Below are positions 41,460 to 54,030 of a DNA stretch of 64,000 bases, in pieces; position 1 is the first letter of the stretch, and every line of letters begins with the position of its first letter. Made by a program: the position numbers and the translations under genes. The stretch comes from Methylobacterium cerastii. Lineage in GTDB: Bacteria > Pseudomonadota > Alphaproteobacteria > Rhizobiales > Beijerinckiaceae. Under the pieces are notes generated by a model. The model searched no databases, had not been told where the DNA came from, and worked only from the letters and a program-made list of their open reading frames with translations. The stretch is taken from assembly GCF_022179125.1 (NCBI RefSeq), contig NZ_BPQG01000074.1:57288-121287 (forward strand), written 5' to 3'.

Positions 41460-42398
41460 CTAATGCGCCGGGACGAGGTCCGGTGCTGATGTCTCCGTCA
41501 CGGCGACGTCGACGCGCATGCCGAGGTCGTCGCTCGTCAGACCGAAATACGAGCCGTGCAGCGGCACCGCCTGCCGCGGGTCGCGGGCGATGGCGACGCG
41601 GATCAGGTCGCGGTTGCCGACGATGCCGTTGGTCGGATCGAACTCGATCCAGCCGGCGCCGGGCAGGTAGACGCCGACCCAGGCATGGGTCGAGCCGCCG
41701 CCGACGTGGCGGTCGCGGTCGTTGCGCGGATTGTAGAGGTAGCCGGAGACGAAGCGGGCCGCCATGCCGAGGGAGCGCACGCCCTCCATCATCAGTACCG
41801 CGAAGTCGCGGCACGAGCCGCGCTTGAGGCGGAGCGTCGTCACCGGGTCCTGCACGCCCTTCTCGCTGCGGGCGAGGTAGGTAAAGTTGCAGCGGATGCC
41901 GCGGGTCATGTCGGCGAGCAGGTCCTGCGTCGGGATGCGGCCGTCGGCCGGGATGAAGCTGCGTGCCCAGGCATCGACCATGTGGTGGGTGTCGGGCCAT
42001 TGTCGCTCGATCGAGCGCGACAGGTCCGGCATATCCTCGACGCCGTAGCCGAAGGGATAGTGGGTCGCGTGCGGCGCCAGCGGGAATACGGGCGCGTGCT
42101 CTGGGGTGTGGTCGAGGGTGATGCCGCAAGTGAACCGGAGCGTGTCGCTACGCGTGTCGAAGCTCGCGATCGCGACGCAGTTGCCGAACACGTCGAACAT
42201 CCACCGCACACTCGCCGGCAGCGGGTCGATGTCCAGGGTGGCCTCGATCAGGCGCTGGTCGTAGCTGTCCCGCGGGCGGAACATGATCCGGTGCTCACCG
42301 AACGAGACCGGGCGGCGGTAGCGGTACACGGTGACGTGCCGGACGGACAGGATCGGCAAGGACGTAACACTCCGCGGATGCGCCGGTGCGACGGCCAC
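41460..42398 (-). CDS. Transglutaminase-like protein, canonical triad
   Basis: A 312-residue member of the transglutaminase-like family with a full Cys-His-Asp triad: Cys196 (GSCRDFAVLM), His238 (STHAWVGVYL) and Asp254 (IEFDPTNG). The N-terminal beta domain (20-110) holds VYRYRRPVSFGEHR, typical of this bacterial group. It lies 68 bases upstream of the variant relative on the same strand, which makes an operon of two related genes. The GTG start at 42398 has no clear ribosome site; a TTG at 42359 is an alternative that fits the family start better. Confidence 0.82.
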   Translation of the reverse strand: MAVAPAHPRSVTSLPILSVRHVTVYRYRRPVSFGEHRIMFRPRDSYDQRLIEATLDIDPLPASVRWMFDVFGNCVAIASFDTRSDTLRFTCGITLDHTPEHAPVFPLAPHATHYPFGYGVEDMPDLSRSIERQWPDTHHMVDAWARSFIPADGRIPTQDLLADMTRGIRCNFTYLARSEKGVQDPVTTLRLKRGSCRDFAVLMMEGVRSLGMAARFVSGYLYNPRNDRDRHVGGGSTHAWVGVYLPGAGWIEFDPTNGIVGNRDLIRVAIARDPRQAVPLHGSYFGLTSDDLGMRVDVAVTETSAPDLVPAH

Positions 42399-42476
42399 GC
42401 TGCAAGTATCACGCCTCGGCGCCCGTCCCGACTCGGCATCACGGAGGAAACACTTCCGTCGAGGAAACGTTTGGCG

Positions 42477-43046
42477 TCAGCGGATCGGCGGCGCCGACCC
42501 GCCCACGGCACGCTCGGCTTCCACCAGCACGTCGAAGGCGCGCCAGGGCTTCTGAATGAAGACAGCCTCCACCGGAATCTCGGGGCGGCCGACGCAATGC
42601 CCGGAGGTGACGACCAGCCGCGCCCGCGGCCACAGCGTCGCGACCGCATGCGCCAGCTGGAGCCCGTCCATCTCACCGGCGAGGCGCACGTCGGCGAAGA
42701 CCAGGGCGACGTCGCCGCCGCGCGCCTGCAGAACCGCGAGCGCCGCCTCGGCGCTGTCGCAGCCGACCACCGCGAGCTCGGTCTCCTCGAGCAGGGCCTC
42801 GGCGAGGACGCGCACTTCCCGGTTGTCCTCGACCACCAGCGCGATGCGCTGCAGCTGTGCGACCGGTGCCGCGGCAGGCTCGCCGGCCTCGGACTGCCGG
42901 ACCTTGCGTACCAGGGCGGCCAGATGCTCCGGCACGCCCTCGGCGACCAGGCTGTCGTAGAACGAGGCCAGGGTCTCCCCGATCCGGTCGAGGGGGATGT
43001 CGGGGCTCAAGGTGTCGATGGGCCGGTGGCGCAGCGGATTGGTCAA
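42477..43046 (-). CDS. NepR-like domain fused to a response-regulator receiver
   Basis: A 189-residue protein. Residues 20-50, RIGETLASFYDSLVAEGVPE followed by HLAALVRKV, match the NepR anti-sigma pattern (IGxxLRxxYdxlvxEpVPdRlxxLL). A linker (51-65) leads to a receiver domain (66-185) with Glu73/Asp74, Asp119 (FADVRL) as phosphorylation site, Thr147/Ser148 and Lys166 (IQKPW). NepR sequesters the general-stress sigma factor EcfG and is bound by phosphorylated PhyR. Here the two functions would be in one chain, without PhyR's sigma-like domain. The TTG start follows GGGGGAAG. The NepR match is by eye. Confidence 0.72.
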   Translation of the reverse strand: MTNPLRHRPIDTLSPDIPLDRIGETLASFYDSLVAEGVPEHLAALVRKVRQSEAGEPAAAPVAQLQRIALVVEDNREVRVLAEALLEETELAVVGCDSAEAALAVLQARGGDVALVFADVRLAGEMDGLQLAHAVATLWPRARLVVTSGHCVGRPEIPVEAVFIQKPWRAFDVLVEAERAVGGSAPPIR

Positions 43047-43179
43047 GAACTTCCCCCGAAGTCTTCGCGTCGCGCCCCGCGGATGCGGAGGCTCTTGAAG
43101 CAAGAAGTCGGGAACGCGCCGTCAGTTGCGCCGGCTCCACGATTCAGGCGGTCGTTCGATCCGGGCGGACCGCGAAAAA

Positions 43180-44364
43180 TCAGCGGGCCGTCGCGTCGGC
43201 GTCGGCGTAGGCCATCACGCCCGACACGGCGCGGACGTCGCGGTAGCGCGCGCCGCGGGCGCTCATCATCGCCTCGAACTTCTCGTGGACCTGGGCGACC
43301 GACAAGCTCGCGGCCTTGCGGCGACGGCTGCGCTCGGAGGCGAAGAAGATCGAGCGGTTGGCACGCGCCGGCCCGGGAAGCAGCTGGGCGGCGGCGGCAC
43401 CGGGCTTGTCGACGACCTTGGCAAGGAACGATTCGGCGTCGTCCGGCCCGAGGAAGTGGGCGAGGTAGACCTCGCCGAGCGACAGCTCGCGCCCGATCCG
43501 CAGGGAGATCCGCGCGGCGTCGCGCTTCAGCATCTCGCCGGCGAGCAGCGCCGAGAGGTAGGGGTCGCGGCGCAATTCGAGAATCCGGGTGCGCTCGGCG
43601 GCATCCGCCACCGTCGGCCGGTCGTTGGCGTCGGGGACGATCACCGACGCCTCCTTCTCCATCCCGTACTTGGCGCCGAAGTCGCGCACGCAGCCGAGCC
43701 AGGTCCGCTCGATGAACTGGTACAGACCGGTGGCCGAAGAGGTCTTCGCCTGCACGGCGGTGATGAAGCTCGATTCCTTGTCGGCCACCGCCATCAGCAG
43801 CACCGGATCGGTCTGCACGGCCTGGGCGGCGCGCACGATCGTCTGAACGATGTGGCGGCGGATCTTCATCGGCCCGAACTCAAGCACGTCGTTCGGGTCG
43901 CCGCCGGCGCTCTCCGAGAGCAGGAAGTCGTAGGAGACGCGGTCGACCGCGTTGGAGCCGAGCTCGGTGTCCAGGTCGTGGACCGCGGCGAAGGCCGAGG
44001 AGGCGCGCAGCACCACCGGCGCCTCGGCGACGACGGGCGGCAGCGCGCTCACCTGGATGCGCGGGCGGGGCATCGGGATCTCGGTGGCGGCCTGGGCCGA
44101 CGACACCGCGTTCTCGAGGCCGATCTTGCCGAGCTCGACGCCCGAGCCGATCAGCAGGGCGCTCAGCGCGCCGGCGAACAGCGACATCGAGAGGACGGAG
44201 CGGGCGAGCGCCGGACGGCTGCCGTGGCCGCGGCCGACCGGGGCGGAGAGGGTGATGCAGTCGGCGGCGCCTGCGCCGAAACGGCCCGCGGGCGCCACCT
44301 TGGAGACGCCGGCGGTGCTGGACGTGATGGCCTTGCGAGACGTTCCGACGGTGCGGCCCAGCAT
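43180..44364 (-). CDS. Membrane-anchored lytic transglycosylase (SLT domain)
   Basis: A 394-residue protein. A basic N-terminal stretch and one membrane helix (about 57-76) are followed by a Pro-rich linker and an SLT lysozyme-like domain. Its catalytic Glu is in VADKESSFITAVQ, with the partner segment SSATGLYQFIERTWL. Such enzymes cut the glycan strand of peptidoglycan. A basic C-terminal region (SRRRKAASL) ends the protein. It is transcribed leftwards from the region before alaS. ATG 44364 is the chosen start. Confidence 0.88.
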   Translation of the reverse strand: MLGRTVGTSRKAITSSTAGVSKVAPAGRFGAGAADCITLSAPVGRGHGSRPALARSVLSMSLFAGALSALLIGSGVELGKIGLENAVSSAQAATEIPMPRPRIQVSALPPVVAEAPVVLRASSAFAAVHDLDTELGSNAVDRVSYDFLLSESAGGDPNDVLEFGPMKIRRHIVQTIVRAAQAVQTDPVLLMAVADKESSFITAVQAKTSSATGLYQFIERTWLGCVRDFGAKYGMEKEASVIVPDANDRPTVADAAERTRILELRRDPYLSALLAGEMLKRDAARISLRIGRELSLGEVYLAHFLGPDDAESFLAKVVDKPGAAAAQLLPGPARANRSIFFASERSRRRKAASLSVAQVHEKFEAMMSARGARYRDVRAVSGVMAYADADATAR

Positions 44365-44679
44365 GTGCGACTCAAAATCCCAATTTCGCGCCGACGGCGG
44401 CGCCACCCCCTGATCTGGCTTGACAGATGTGGCGACAACACGGCCGCGGTTGGGTTATTCCGGTGGCGCCGCCGGTTTTGCGCGCCCAGGCATCCGCTAC
44501 CCTCTCGCGAGCCCTTCGCGCGGACCCAAGTTGCGAACCCATGATCGGAAACTGTGACTTGTGATCGGAACCCGTGACTTGGAGCCCGTCCCTCCGTATG
44601 AGGGCGCATCCGCGACGAACGGCCCGGGACGGCCGGGCGTCGCCGCGCGAAAAAGCCCGGCCCAGCACAGAGTTATCCG
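44365..44679. other. Spacer between the transglycosylase gene and alaS
   Basis: A divergent promoter region of 315 bases without a gene. It contains TTGACA (44420-44425) and a tandem repeat (separate entry) about 100 bases before alaS. I see no riboswitch or T-box pattern. Confidence 0.5.
44541..44580. repeat. 20-bp tandem repeat upstream of alaS
   Basis: ATGATCGGAAACTGTGACTT and GTGATCGGAACCCGTGACTT stand back to back, 17 of 20 bases identical. The unit length is close to two helical turns, so it could place two copies of a protein on the same DNA face. No regulator is known. Confidence 0.75.
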
Positions 44680-47364
<2,685 letters not shown>

Positions 47365-47410
47365 GCGTCCATCGAACCTGTTGTCGGCCAATCGGTCCGG
47401 TCGTGCGCGC

Positions 47411-47510
47411 GCTGCCTCCCCCCGACGGATCTCGGGCTTGCCCGAGGTCCGCACTCTGTGTGCCCGAGTCGGGCAAGCCCGACTTGGGTGCGGGGGAGGG
47501 TACGCAGCCT
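47411..47510. repeat. Nested palindromic intergenic element
   Basis: Two short perfect palindromes, CTCGGGCTTGCCCGAG (47431-47446) and GTCGGGCAAGCCCGAC (47468-47483), lie between outer arms CTCCCCC (47416-47422) and GGGGGAG (47492-47498). The whole would fold as a two-lobed structure. It is typical of dispersed REP-like elements in these genomes and sits between the converging alaS and DUF2147 genes. Confidence 0.7.
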
Positions 47511-47540
47511 GAATCGCCAGACGATAAACCGCGGAAACCT

Positions 47541-47957
47541 TCAGCCCACCCGCTTCCAGGTCTGGCGCTTGCAGAACACGCTCATCACGCAGCCCGAAAC
47601 TTCGATCGCGTTCGGGCCGGTCATCTTGAGCGAGCCGGAATAGGTCTTCCCGTCCTTCGGATTGTAGAGGGTGCCGGAATAGCCGTCGCCCGATGCGTTC
47701 GTGGCGTTGACGATCTGCACGCCGACGACGCTGCGGGCGCGTAGGGCCGGGTCCGGGTTGTTGGCGTCGAGGCCCTTGCCCGTGGTGCTGACGATGGTGC
47801 CGCAATACCCGGCGCCGCACCGCGACAGCCGAACCTTGGAATCGCCGGTCTCGGTCAGCCAGATCCCGGCCGGGTCGGCGGCCTTCTGCGCCTGCGCGCC
47901 GCCGCCGGCGAGGCAGAGGGCGACGAGGGCGGGAGCGAACACTGTTGCCGGTCTCAT
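47541..47957 (-). CDS. Exported DUF2147 protein
   Basis: A 138-residue periplasmic protein. A signal peptide (1-27, ending GGAQAQ) is followed by a beta-barrel-like DUF2147 domain: DPAGIWLTETGDSKVRLSRC, then CGAGYCGTIV, NPKDGKTYSGSLKM and the terminal CVMSVFCKRQTWKRVG. The four or more Cys would be paired in the periplasm. The family is found in many alphaproteobacteria and has no established function. GGAGA upstream supports ATG 47957. Confidence 0.9.
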   Translation of the reverse strand: MRPATVFAPALVALCLAGGGAQAQKAADPAGIWLTETGDSKVRLSRCGAGYCGTIVSTTGKGLDANNPDPALRARSVVGVQIVNATNASGDGYSGTLYNPKDGKTYSGSLKMTGPNAIEVSGCVMSVFCKRQTWKRVG

Positions 47958-48045
47958 GCGGGGTCTCCGAGGGTGCCGCCCGTCCAGGCGATCGCCCCGG
48001 CAATAGCCGCGCGCACCGCGCTCCCGCAAGCCGCGGAAGCGTCCG

Positions 48046-48741
48046 CTAGAGCCCGCGCCCGAGCACGGCCCCGAGATAGGTCTCGGCGACCTCGCAGAAC
48101 GGCAGGCCGGCCCCGGTCGCAAGCACTGCGTCGATCTCGAACAGCGGGTCGTCCGGCCCCGGGGGAGGGGCGTCGGGGTCGCGCAGCGGCCGCAGCGCGA
48201 CGTTGCGCCGGGTCGGCTCCAGCGGGCGCACCACCCGGCCGAACGGCGCGTCGGTCTCGTCGAGAGCCGCGTTCATCGCGGGCGTGAGCCGGCCCGGCAC
48301 GTACCAGTTGTCGGCCTCCGACAGAACGTGGACGCCGCAGGCGAGCCGGACCCGCCGGTAGCGGACGGGCTCGTCCGGCGCGAGCCCGAGCCGCTGGCGC
48401 TGGGCCGCGTCGAGGGGCTTGTCGGGGCCCGAGATCCGGCGGGCGACGAGGTGCGGGTCGGCCGACAGGCCGCGCTCGGCGCACCACGCCTCGAGCACCG
48501 CGGTAGCGCTGTGGCCGGACAGGATGCGGGCCTGGAGGGCCGCGACCAGCCCAGCCGTCGCCTCGGCGGGCGGGACCGGTTCGGCCGAGACGGGACGCAT
48601 CGAACCGAACATCGCCATCGCAAGCAGGAGGAGCACCCGGACCGGCGGACGCGGGCTCGCGCAACGCCATAGGCATCGGCGGCCGAACCGTCCATGCGCC
48701 GCGTGCACGCTCCTGTCGCGGTCCACCGCGCCGTCACGCAT
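48046..48741 (-). CDS. Chorismate-lyase-like protein coupled to aroQ
   Basis: A 231-residue protein. A basic N-terminus with one hydrophobic helix (about 33-50) leads to a domain with VRYRRVRLACGVHVLSEADN, then WYVPGRLTPAMNAALDETDA and PFGRVVRPLEPTRRNV. This pattern resembles the UbiC/chorismate pyruvate-lyase fold seen in alphaproteobacterial proteins of unknown activity. Its ATG overlaps the aroQ stop by one base (TGATG), so it is co-translated with a shikimate-pathway enzyme. The membrane helix may be a signal or anchor. Function by fold is inferred. Confidence 0.6.
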   Translation of the reverse strand: MRDGAVDRDRSVHAAHGRFGRRCLWRCASPRPPVRVLLLLAMAMFGSMRPVSAEPVPPAEATAGLVAALQARILSGHSATAVLEAWCAERGLSADPHLVARRISGPDKPLDAAQRQRLGLAPDEPVRYRRVRLACGVHVLSEADNWYVPGRLTPAMNAALDETDAPFGRVVRPLEPTRRNVALRPLRDPDAPPPGPDDPLFEIDAVLATGAGLPFCEVAETYLGAVLGRGL

Positions 48742-49196
48742 CAGCGCGCCGCCTCGGCCAGGCCGATCAGCGTCGCGACGCGGCGGAGCGCCAGCCCGTA
48801 ACCCTCGGTGCCGAGCCCGGCGATGACGCCGTCGGCGCGCAGCGAGACGTAGGAATGGTGCCGGAAGGTTTCGCGCTTGTGGACGTTCGAGATGTGCACC
48901 TCGATCACCGGCCCGTCGAAGGCGTTGAGCGCGTCGAGCAACGCCACCGAGGTGTGAGTGAAGGCGGCCGGGTTGATGACGATGCCGGCGGCCTCGTCCC
49001 GCGCCGCGTGGATCCAATCGATCAGCTCGCCCTCGTGGTTCGATTGGTGGAACTGCAGCCCGAGCCCGAGCTCGTCGGCGAGCGCCCGGCAGGCGGCCTC
49101 GATGTCGGCCAGGGTCTCATGGCCGTAGATCTCCGGCTGGCGCCGGCCGAGGAGGTTCAGGTTCGGACCGTTCAGCACGGTGACGAGACGGCTCAT
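48741..49196 (-). CDS. aroQ: Type II 3-dehydroquinate dehydratase
   Basis: A 151-residue enzyme of the shikimate pathway that converts 3-dehydroquinate to 3-dehydroshikimate, as a dodecamer. Family features: [19 protein letters not shown] with the catalytic Tyr/Arg loop, the [26 protein letters not shown] and [11 protein letters not shown] segments. Length and order are normal. A GGAGGA site fixes the start at 49196. It is followed without a gap by the chorismate-lyase-like gene. aroA, a later step, is 3 kb away. Confidence 0.97.
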   Translation of the reverse strand: MSRLVTVLNGPNLNLLGRRQPEIYGHETLADIEAACRALADELGLGLQFHQSNHEGELIDWIHAARDEAAGIVINPAAFTHTSVALLDALNAFDGPVIEVHISNVHKRETFRHHSYVSLRADGVIAGLGTEGYGLALRRVATLIGLAEAAR

Positions 49197-49414
49197 GACA
49201 TCCTCCATCGCACGCGGCTCGCGGTCGCTCGCGCTCGACTCGCGGACCGCGGCGCGGACCATCAACCCATGAACCGGTGCGACCGCCGCATCAAGCGGGC
49301 CGCGCCGGTGCGGACAGAGCGGCGGCGCTGTCTCCGTCCCGGGCTTTGCGCGCGGGCGCGGCGGTCTACATCCGTCGGCAGCGCGCGGAGACGCGGCCGA
49401 CCCACGGAGGGACC

Positions 49415-50260
49415 ATGAGCCAGATCGAGACCAGCGCGCCCGTCGTCATCGCCGTGGCGATCACCGGCTCGGTGCCGCGCAAGGCGGACAACCCGGCGCT
49501 TCCGGTGACCGTGGCCGAGCAGGTCGAGTCGACGCATCAGGCCTACGAGGCGGGGGCGACGCTGGCGCACATTCACGTGCGCAACGACGACGAGACGCCG
49601 TCCTCAGACCCCGATCGCTTCGCCGCCGTTCAGGAGGGCCTGCGCAAGCATTGCCCCGGCCTCGTGGTGCAGTTCTCCACCGGCGGGCGGGGACGCGACC
49701 CGGCGAGCCGCGGGCTCTCGCTGCAGCACCGGCCGGACATGGCCTCGCTCTCGACCGGATCGGTCAACTTCCCGACCATCGTCTACGAGAACGCAGCCAC
49801 CCTGGTCACCGATCTCGCCACGCAAATGAAGCGATACGGCGTGCGGCCCGAGATCGAGATCTTCGACCTGTCGCACCTCCACGGCGCCCGGCGCCTCGTC
49901 GAGGCCGGCCTGATCGACGCGCGTCCGCACGTGCAGTTCGTGATGGGCGTTCAGAACGCGATGCCGGCCGATGAGCACCTGCTCGACATCCTGCTCGCCG
50001 AGAGCCGGCGCATCCTGCCCGGGGCGACCTGGACCGCCGCCGGCATCGGCCGAAACCAGGCGATCGTGATGGAGTGGGCGCTGGCGCGCGGCGCCGACGC
50101 GGTCCGCACCGGCCTCGAGGACAACATCCGGATCACGAAGGATCGGCTCGCCGCGAGCAACGCCGAGCTCGTCGGGCTCGCGGCCGAGGCGGTGCGCCGT
50201 CACGGCCGCCGAGTGGCGAACCCGGCCGAGGCGCGCGCCGTCCTTGGGCTCGCGGCCTGA
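49415..50260 (+). CDS. BKACE-family 3-keto acid cleavage enzyme
   Basis: A 281-residue enzyme of the beta-keto acid cleavage family (formerly DUF849), which splits a beta-keto acid with acetyl-CoA to acetoacetate and a new CoA ester. Family features are the start [21 protein letters not shown], the metal-site HIHVRNDD, the [13 protein letters not shown] segment and [13 protein letters not shown]. The activity ranges over many keto acids including 3-keto-5-aminohexanoate, betaine-related and carnitine-related substrates, so the substrate is open. GGAGGGACC precedes the start. It is two bases from the next gene. Confidence 0.9.
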   Translation: MSQIETSAPVVIAVAITGSVPRKADNPALPVTVAEQVESTHQAYEAGATLAHIHVRNDDETPSSDPDRFAAVQEGLRKHCPGLVVQFSTGGRGRDPASRGLSLQHRPDMASLSTGSVNFPTIVYENAATLVTDLATQMKRYGVRPEIEIFDLSHLHGARRLVEAGLIDARPHVQFVMGVQNAMPADEHLLDILLAESRRILPGATWTAAGIGRNQAIVMEWALARGADAVRTGLEDNIRITKDRLAASNAELVGLAAEAVRRHGRRVANPAEARAVLGLAA

Positions 50261-50262
50261 CC

Positions 50263-51036
50263 ATGGCGCCCGCTTCCCTGCACCACACCCTCTCCGGCCC
50301 GGAGGACGCGCCGGTGGTGGCGTTCTCGAATTCGCTCGGGACCACGCTGGTCATGTGGGACGCGCTGATGCCGCGCCTCTCCGACCGCTACCGCATCCTG
50401 CGCTACGACACCCGCGGCCACGGCGGCTCGGCGACCCAGGACGCACCGGCCGAGATCGACGACCTCGCCGGCGACCTTCTCGCGTTGCTCGACACGCTCG
50501 GCATCGCCCGCATCCACGCCGTCGGCCTGTCGCTCGGCGGCATGACGATGCAGGCGCTGGCGAGCGCCGCGCCCGACCGCGTGGCGAGCCTAACCCTGAT
50601 GGCGACCGCCGCCCACATGCCGAGCGAGGCGAGCTGGAACGCCCGCGCCGCGACGGTGCGGGCGGAGGGCACCGGGGCGATCGTCGAGGCGACGCTCGGC
50701 CGTTGGTTCACGCCGGGCTTTCCCGAGCGGCATCCGGACGTGGTCGAGCCGATTCGTCACGCGTTCACGGCCTGCGACGCCGTCGGATACGCGGTCTGCT
50801 GCGGCGCGATCGGCCGGATGGACCTGCGCCCGAGGCTCCCGGCGATCACCGCCCCGACGCTGATCGTCGCAGGACGAGACGACCCGGCCACCCCGCCTGC
50901 GATGGCCGAAGAGATCTGCCAGGGCATCCGTCAGGCGGAGCTCGTGATCCTGCCGCAGGCCGCCCACCTCCTCGCCGTGGAACGGCCGGACGCAGCTGGG
51001 GCCTACCTCGCACAGTTCCTGGACAGGCACGGCTGA
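50263..51036 (+). CDS. pcaD: 3-oxoadipate enol-lactonase-like hydrolase
   Basis: A 257-residue alpha/beta hydrolase. The oxyanion strand SNSLGTTLVMWD, the HGGSA/YDTRGHG loop, the nucleophile elbow VGLSLGG, the acid Asp region AGRDDPATPP and the His in QAAHLLAVERP form a full triad, with the overall sequence of PcaD, which hydrolyses 3-oxoadipate enol-lactone in the protocatechuate branch of the beta-ketoadipate pathway. Other pca genes are not seen nearby. It follows the BKACE gene by two bases, so it may act on a different lactone or ester made in that pathway. Confidence 0.82.
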   Translation: MAPASLHHTLSGPEDAPVVAFSNSLGTTLVMWDALMPRLSDRYRILRYDTRGHGGSATQDAPAEIDDLAGDLLALLDTLGIARIHAVGLSLGGMTMQALASAAPDRVASLTLMATAAHMPSEASWNARAATVRAEGTGAIVEATLGRWFTPGFPERHPDVVEPIRHAFTACDAVGYAVCCGAIGRMDLRPRLPAITAPTLIVAGRDDPATPPAMAEEICQGIRQAELVILPQAAHLLAVERPDAAGAYLAQFLDRHG

Positions 51037-51060
51037 AGCACGGGCGACGGAGGCGTCGGG

Positions 51061-51363
51061 TCAACGAGCGACGGGGAAGGCGCGCACCGCAACACGAGGT
51101 TCGCACGTCCGGCCCCGAAAGTGCCGATCCCGCGCCACGGCCAAGCCCAATGCGGCCGCCATGCCGGCAGCGCTTCCACCGATGGGGATCGCCAGGAGTG
51201 CGGTCAGCAAGCCGAATTTCGCCAGCAACAGCGTCGACGCACCCGCACCGAACAGCGCCGCCATCACGATCGCAACCATCACGGCCTCATACACAACCAC
51301 TGATTGAGCGATGAAGGGCGTGGTAGACGATTCGGTTCCTCGGAGAGGCGGGAAAAATTCCAC
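51061..51363 (-). CDS. Small two-helix membrane protein
   Basis: A 100-residue frame with two hydrophobic helices (about 29-49 and 50-74) and a basic tail ending RVAVRAFPVAR. Function is unknown. The GTG start at 51363 has no clear ribosome site, and a shorter start near the first helix is possible. It is convergent with the lactonase gene. Confidence 0.45.
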   Translation of the reverse strand: MEFFPPLRGTESSTTPFIAQSVVVYEAVMVAIVMAALFGAGASTLLLAKFGLLTALLAIPIGGSAAGMAAALGLAVARDRHFRGRTCEPRVAVRAFPVAR

Positions 51364-51510
51364 CGCGACCGATCAGGATGAACGCAACCCGCCGGCCGCG
51401 CGCACGCGCCGATGGCGATCCGATGCAGGAAAGCTGACGCGTAGGAGCAGCCTGAAACGAGCCGCCGCGCGTGCGAGACACGATGCGAGCGCCCGTTTTT
51501 TGCTAAACAC

Positions 51511-51541
51511 CGAGCGCACCTTTACGGGGTGCCTATCGAAG
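51511..51541. other. Short AT-rich stretch beside the tRNA gene
   Basis: The stretch TAAACACCGAGCGCACCTTTACGGGGTGCC contains GCGCACC (51509-51515 region) and GGGGTGC, a short hairpin-like pair just downstream of tRNA-Ala on its own strand. It may end the tRNA transcript; the pairing is partial. Confidence 0.2.
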
Positions 51542-51564
51542 CAAATTGAGTTGGAAAGGGAGAG

Positions 51565-51640
51565 TGGTGGAGCCTAACGGGATCGAACCGATGACCTCTT
51601 CCATGCCATGGAAGCGCTCTCCCAGCTGAGCTAAGGCCCC
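51565..51640 (-). tRNA. tRNA-Ala (anticodon GGC)
   Basis: A 76-base cloverleaf on the minus strand. The acceptor GGGGCCT pairs with AGGCTCC (one G-T), the D-arm is AGCTCAGCTGGGAGAGC, the anticodon arm CTTCC-ATGGCAT-GGAAG gives GGC, and the T-arm is GGTTCGATCC. A coded ACCA ends it. It decodes GCC, a codon much used in this GC-rich genome. Confidence 0.97.
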
Positions 51641-53330
<1,690 letters not shown>

Positions 53331-53334
53331 CCCG

Positions 53335-53982
53335 ATGCCCGACAACCCGAACGCCATGGTCATCGCCATCGACGGCCCGGCCGCCTCCGGCAAGGGCACG
53401 CTCGCCCAGCGCCTCGCACGGCACTACGGCCTGCCCCACCTCGACACCGGCCTGCTCTATCGCGGCGTCGCGCTGACGCTGCTCGACGCCGGCGCCTCCC
53501 TCGACGACGAAGCCGCGGCGGCCCGGGCCGCCGAGAGCCTGATCGCCGACCGCCTCGCCGACCCGCGCCTCCGCGACCGGGCGATGGGGGAGGCGGCCTC
53601 GCGCATCTCGGCGGTGCCGGCGGTGCGCGCGGCGCTTCTGGCCTGGCAGCAGCGCTTCGCCGGCACCAGCGCCGGCGCGGTGCTCGACGGGCGCGACATC
53701 GGCACGGTGGTGTGCCCGGACGCGCGGGTCAAACTGTTCATCACGGCCGACGCAACCGAGCGTGCCCGCCGCCGCCATCGAGAGCTGGAACACCGGGGCG
53801 AGACGACGACGCTGGCCGCCATCCTCGCCGACATCGAGGCGCGCGACGCCCGGGACGCGGCGCGGAGCACGGCCCCGCTCAAGGCGGCCGACGACGCGGT
53901 GCGGCTCGACACCACCCATCTCGACGCCGACGAGGCCTTCGCCGCGGCCCGCGCCGTGGTCGACCGGGCCCGCTCGCAGTAA
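53335..53982 (+). CDS. cmk: Cytidylate kinase
   Basis: A 215-residue kinase that makes CDP and dCDP from the monophosphates. The P-loop GPAASGKGT (14-22), the HLDTGLLYRGVAL substrate segment, VLDGRDIGTVVCPDARVKLF, and the TRSTAPLK-like region ARSTAPLKAADDAV are all present. It shares an operon with aroA. The ribosomal protein S1 gene that often follows cmk is not here; a transporter gene follows instead after 48 bases. Confidence 0.96.
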   Translation: MPDNPNAMVIAIDGPAASGKGTLAQRLARHYGLPHLDTGLLYRGVALTLLDAGASLDDEAAAARAAESLIADRLADPRLRDRAMGEAASRISAVPAVRAALLAWQQRFAGTSAGAVLDGRDIGTVVCPDARVKLFITADATERARRRHRELEHRGETTTLAAILADIEARDARDAARSTAPLKAADDAVRLDTTHLDADEAFAAARAVVDRARSQ

Positions 53983-54030
53983 CGGCCTGACCCAGGCGTC
54001 GGGAAACGCTGCGACCGGGGACGCTCACCT

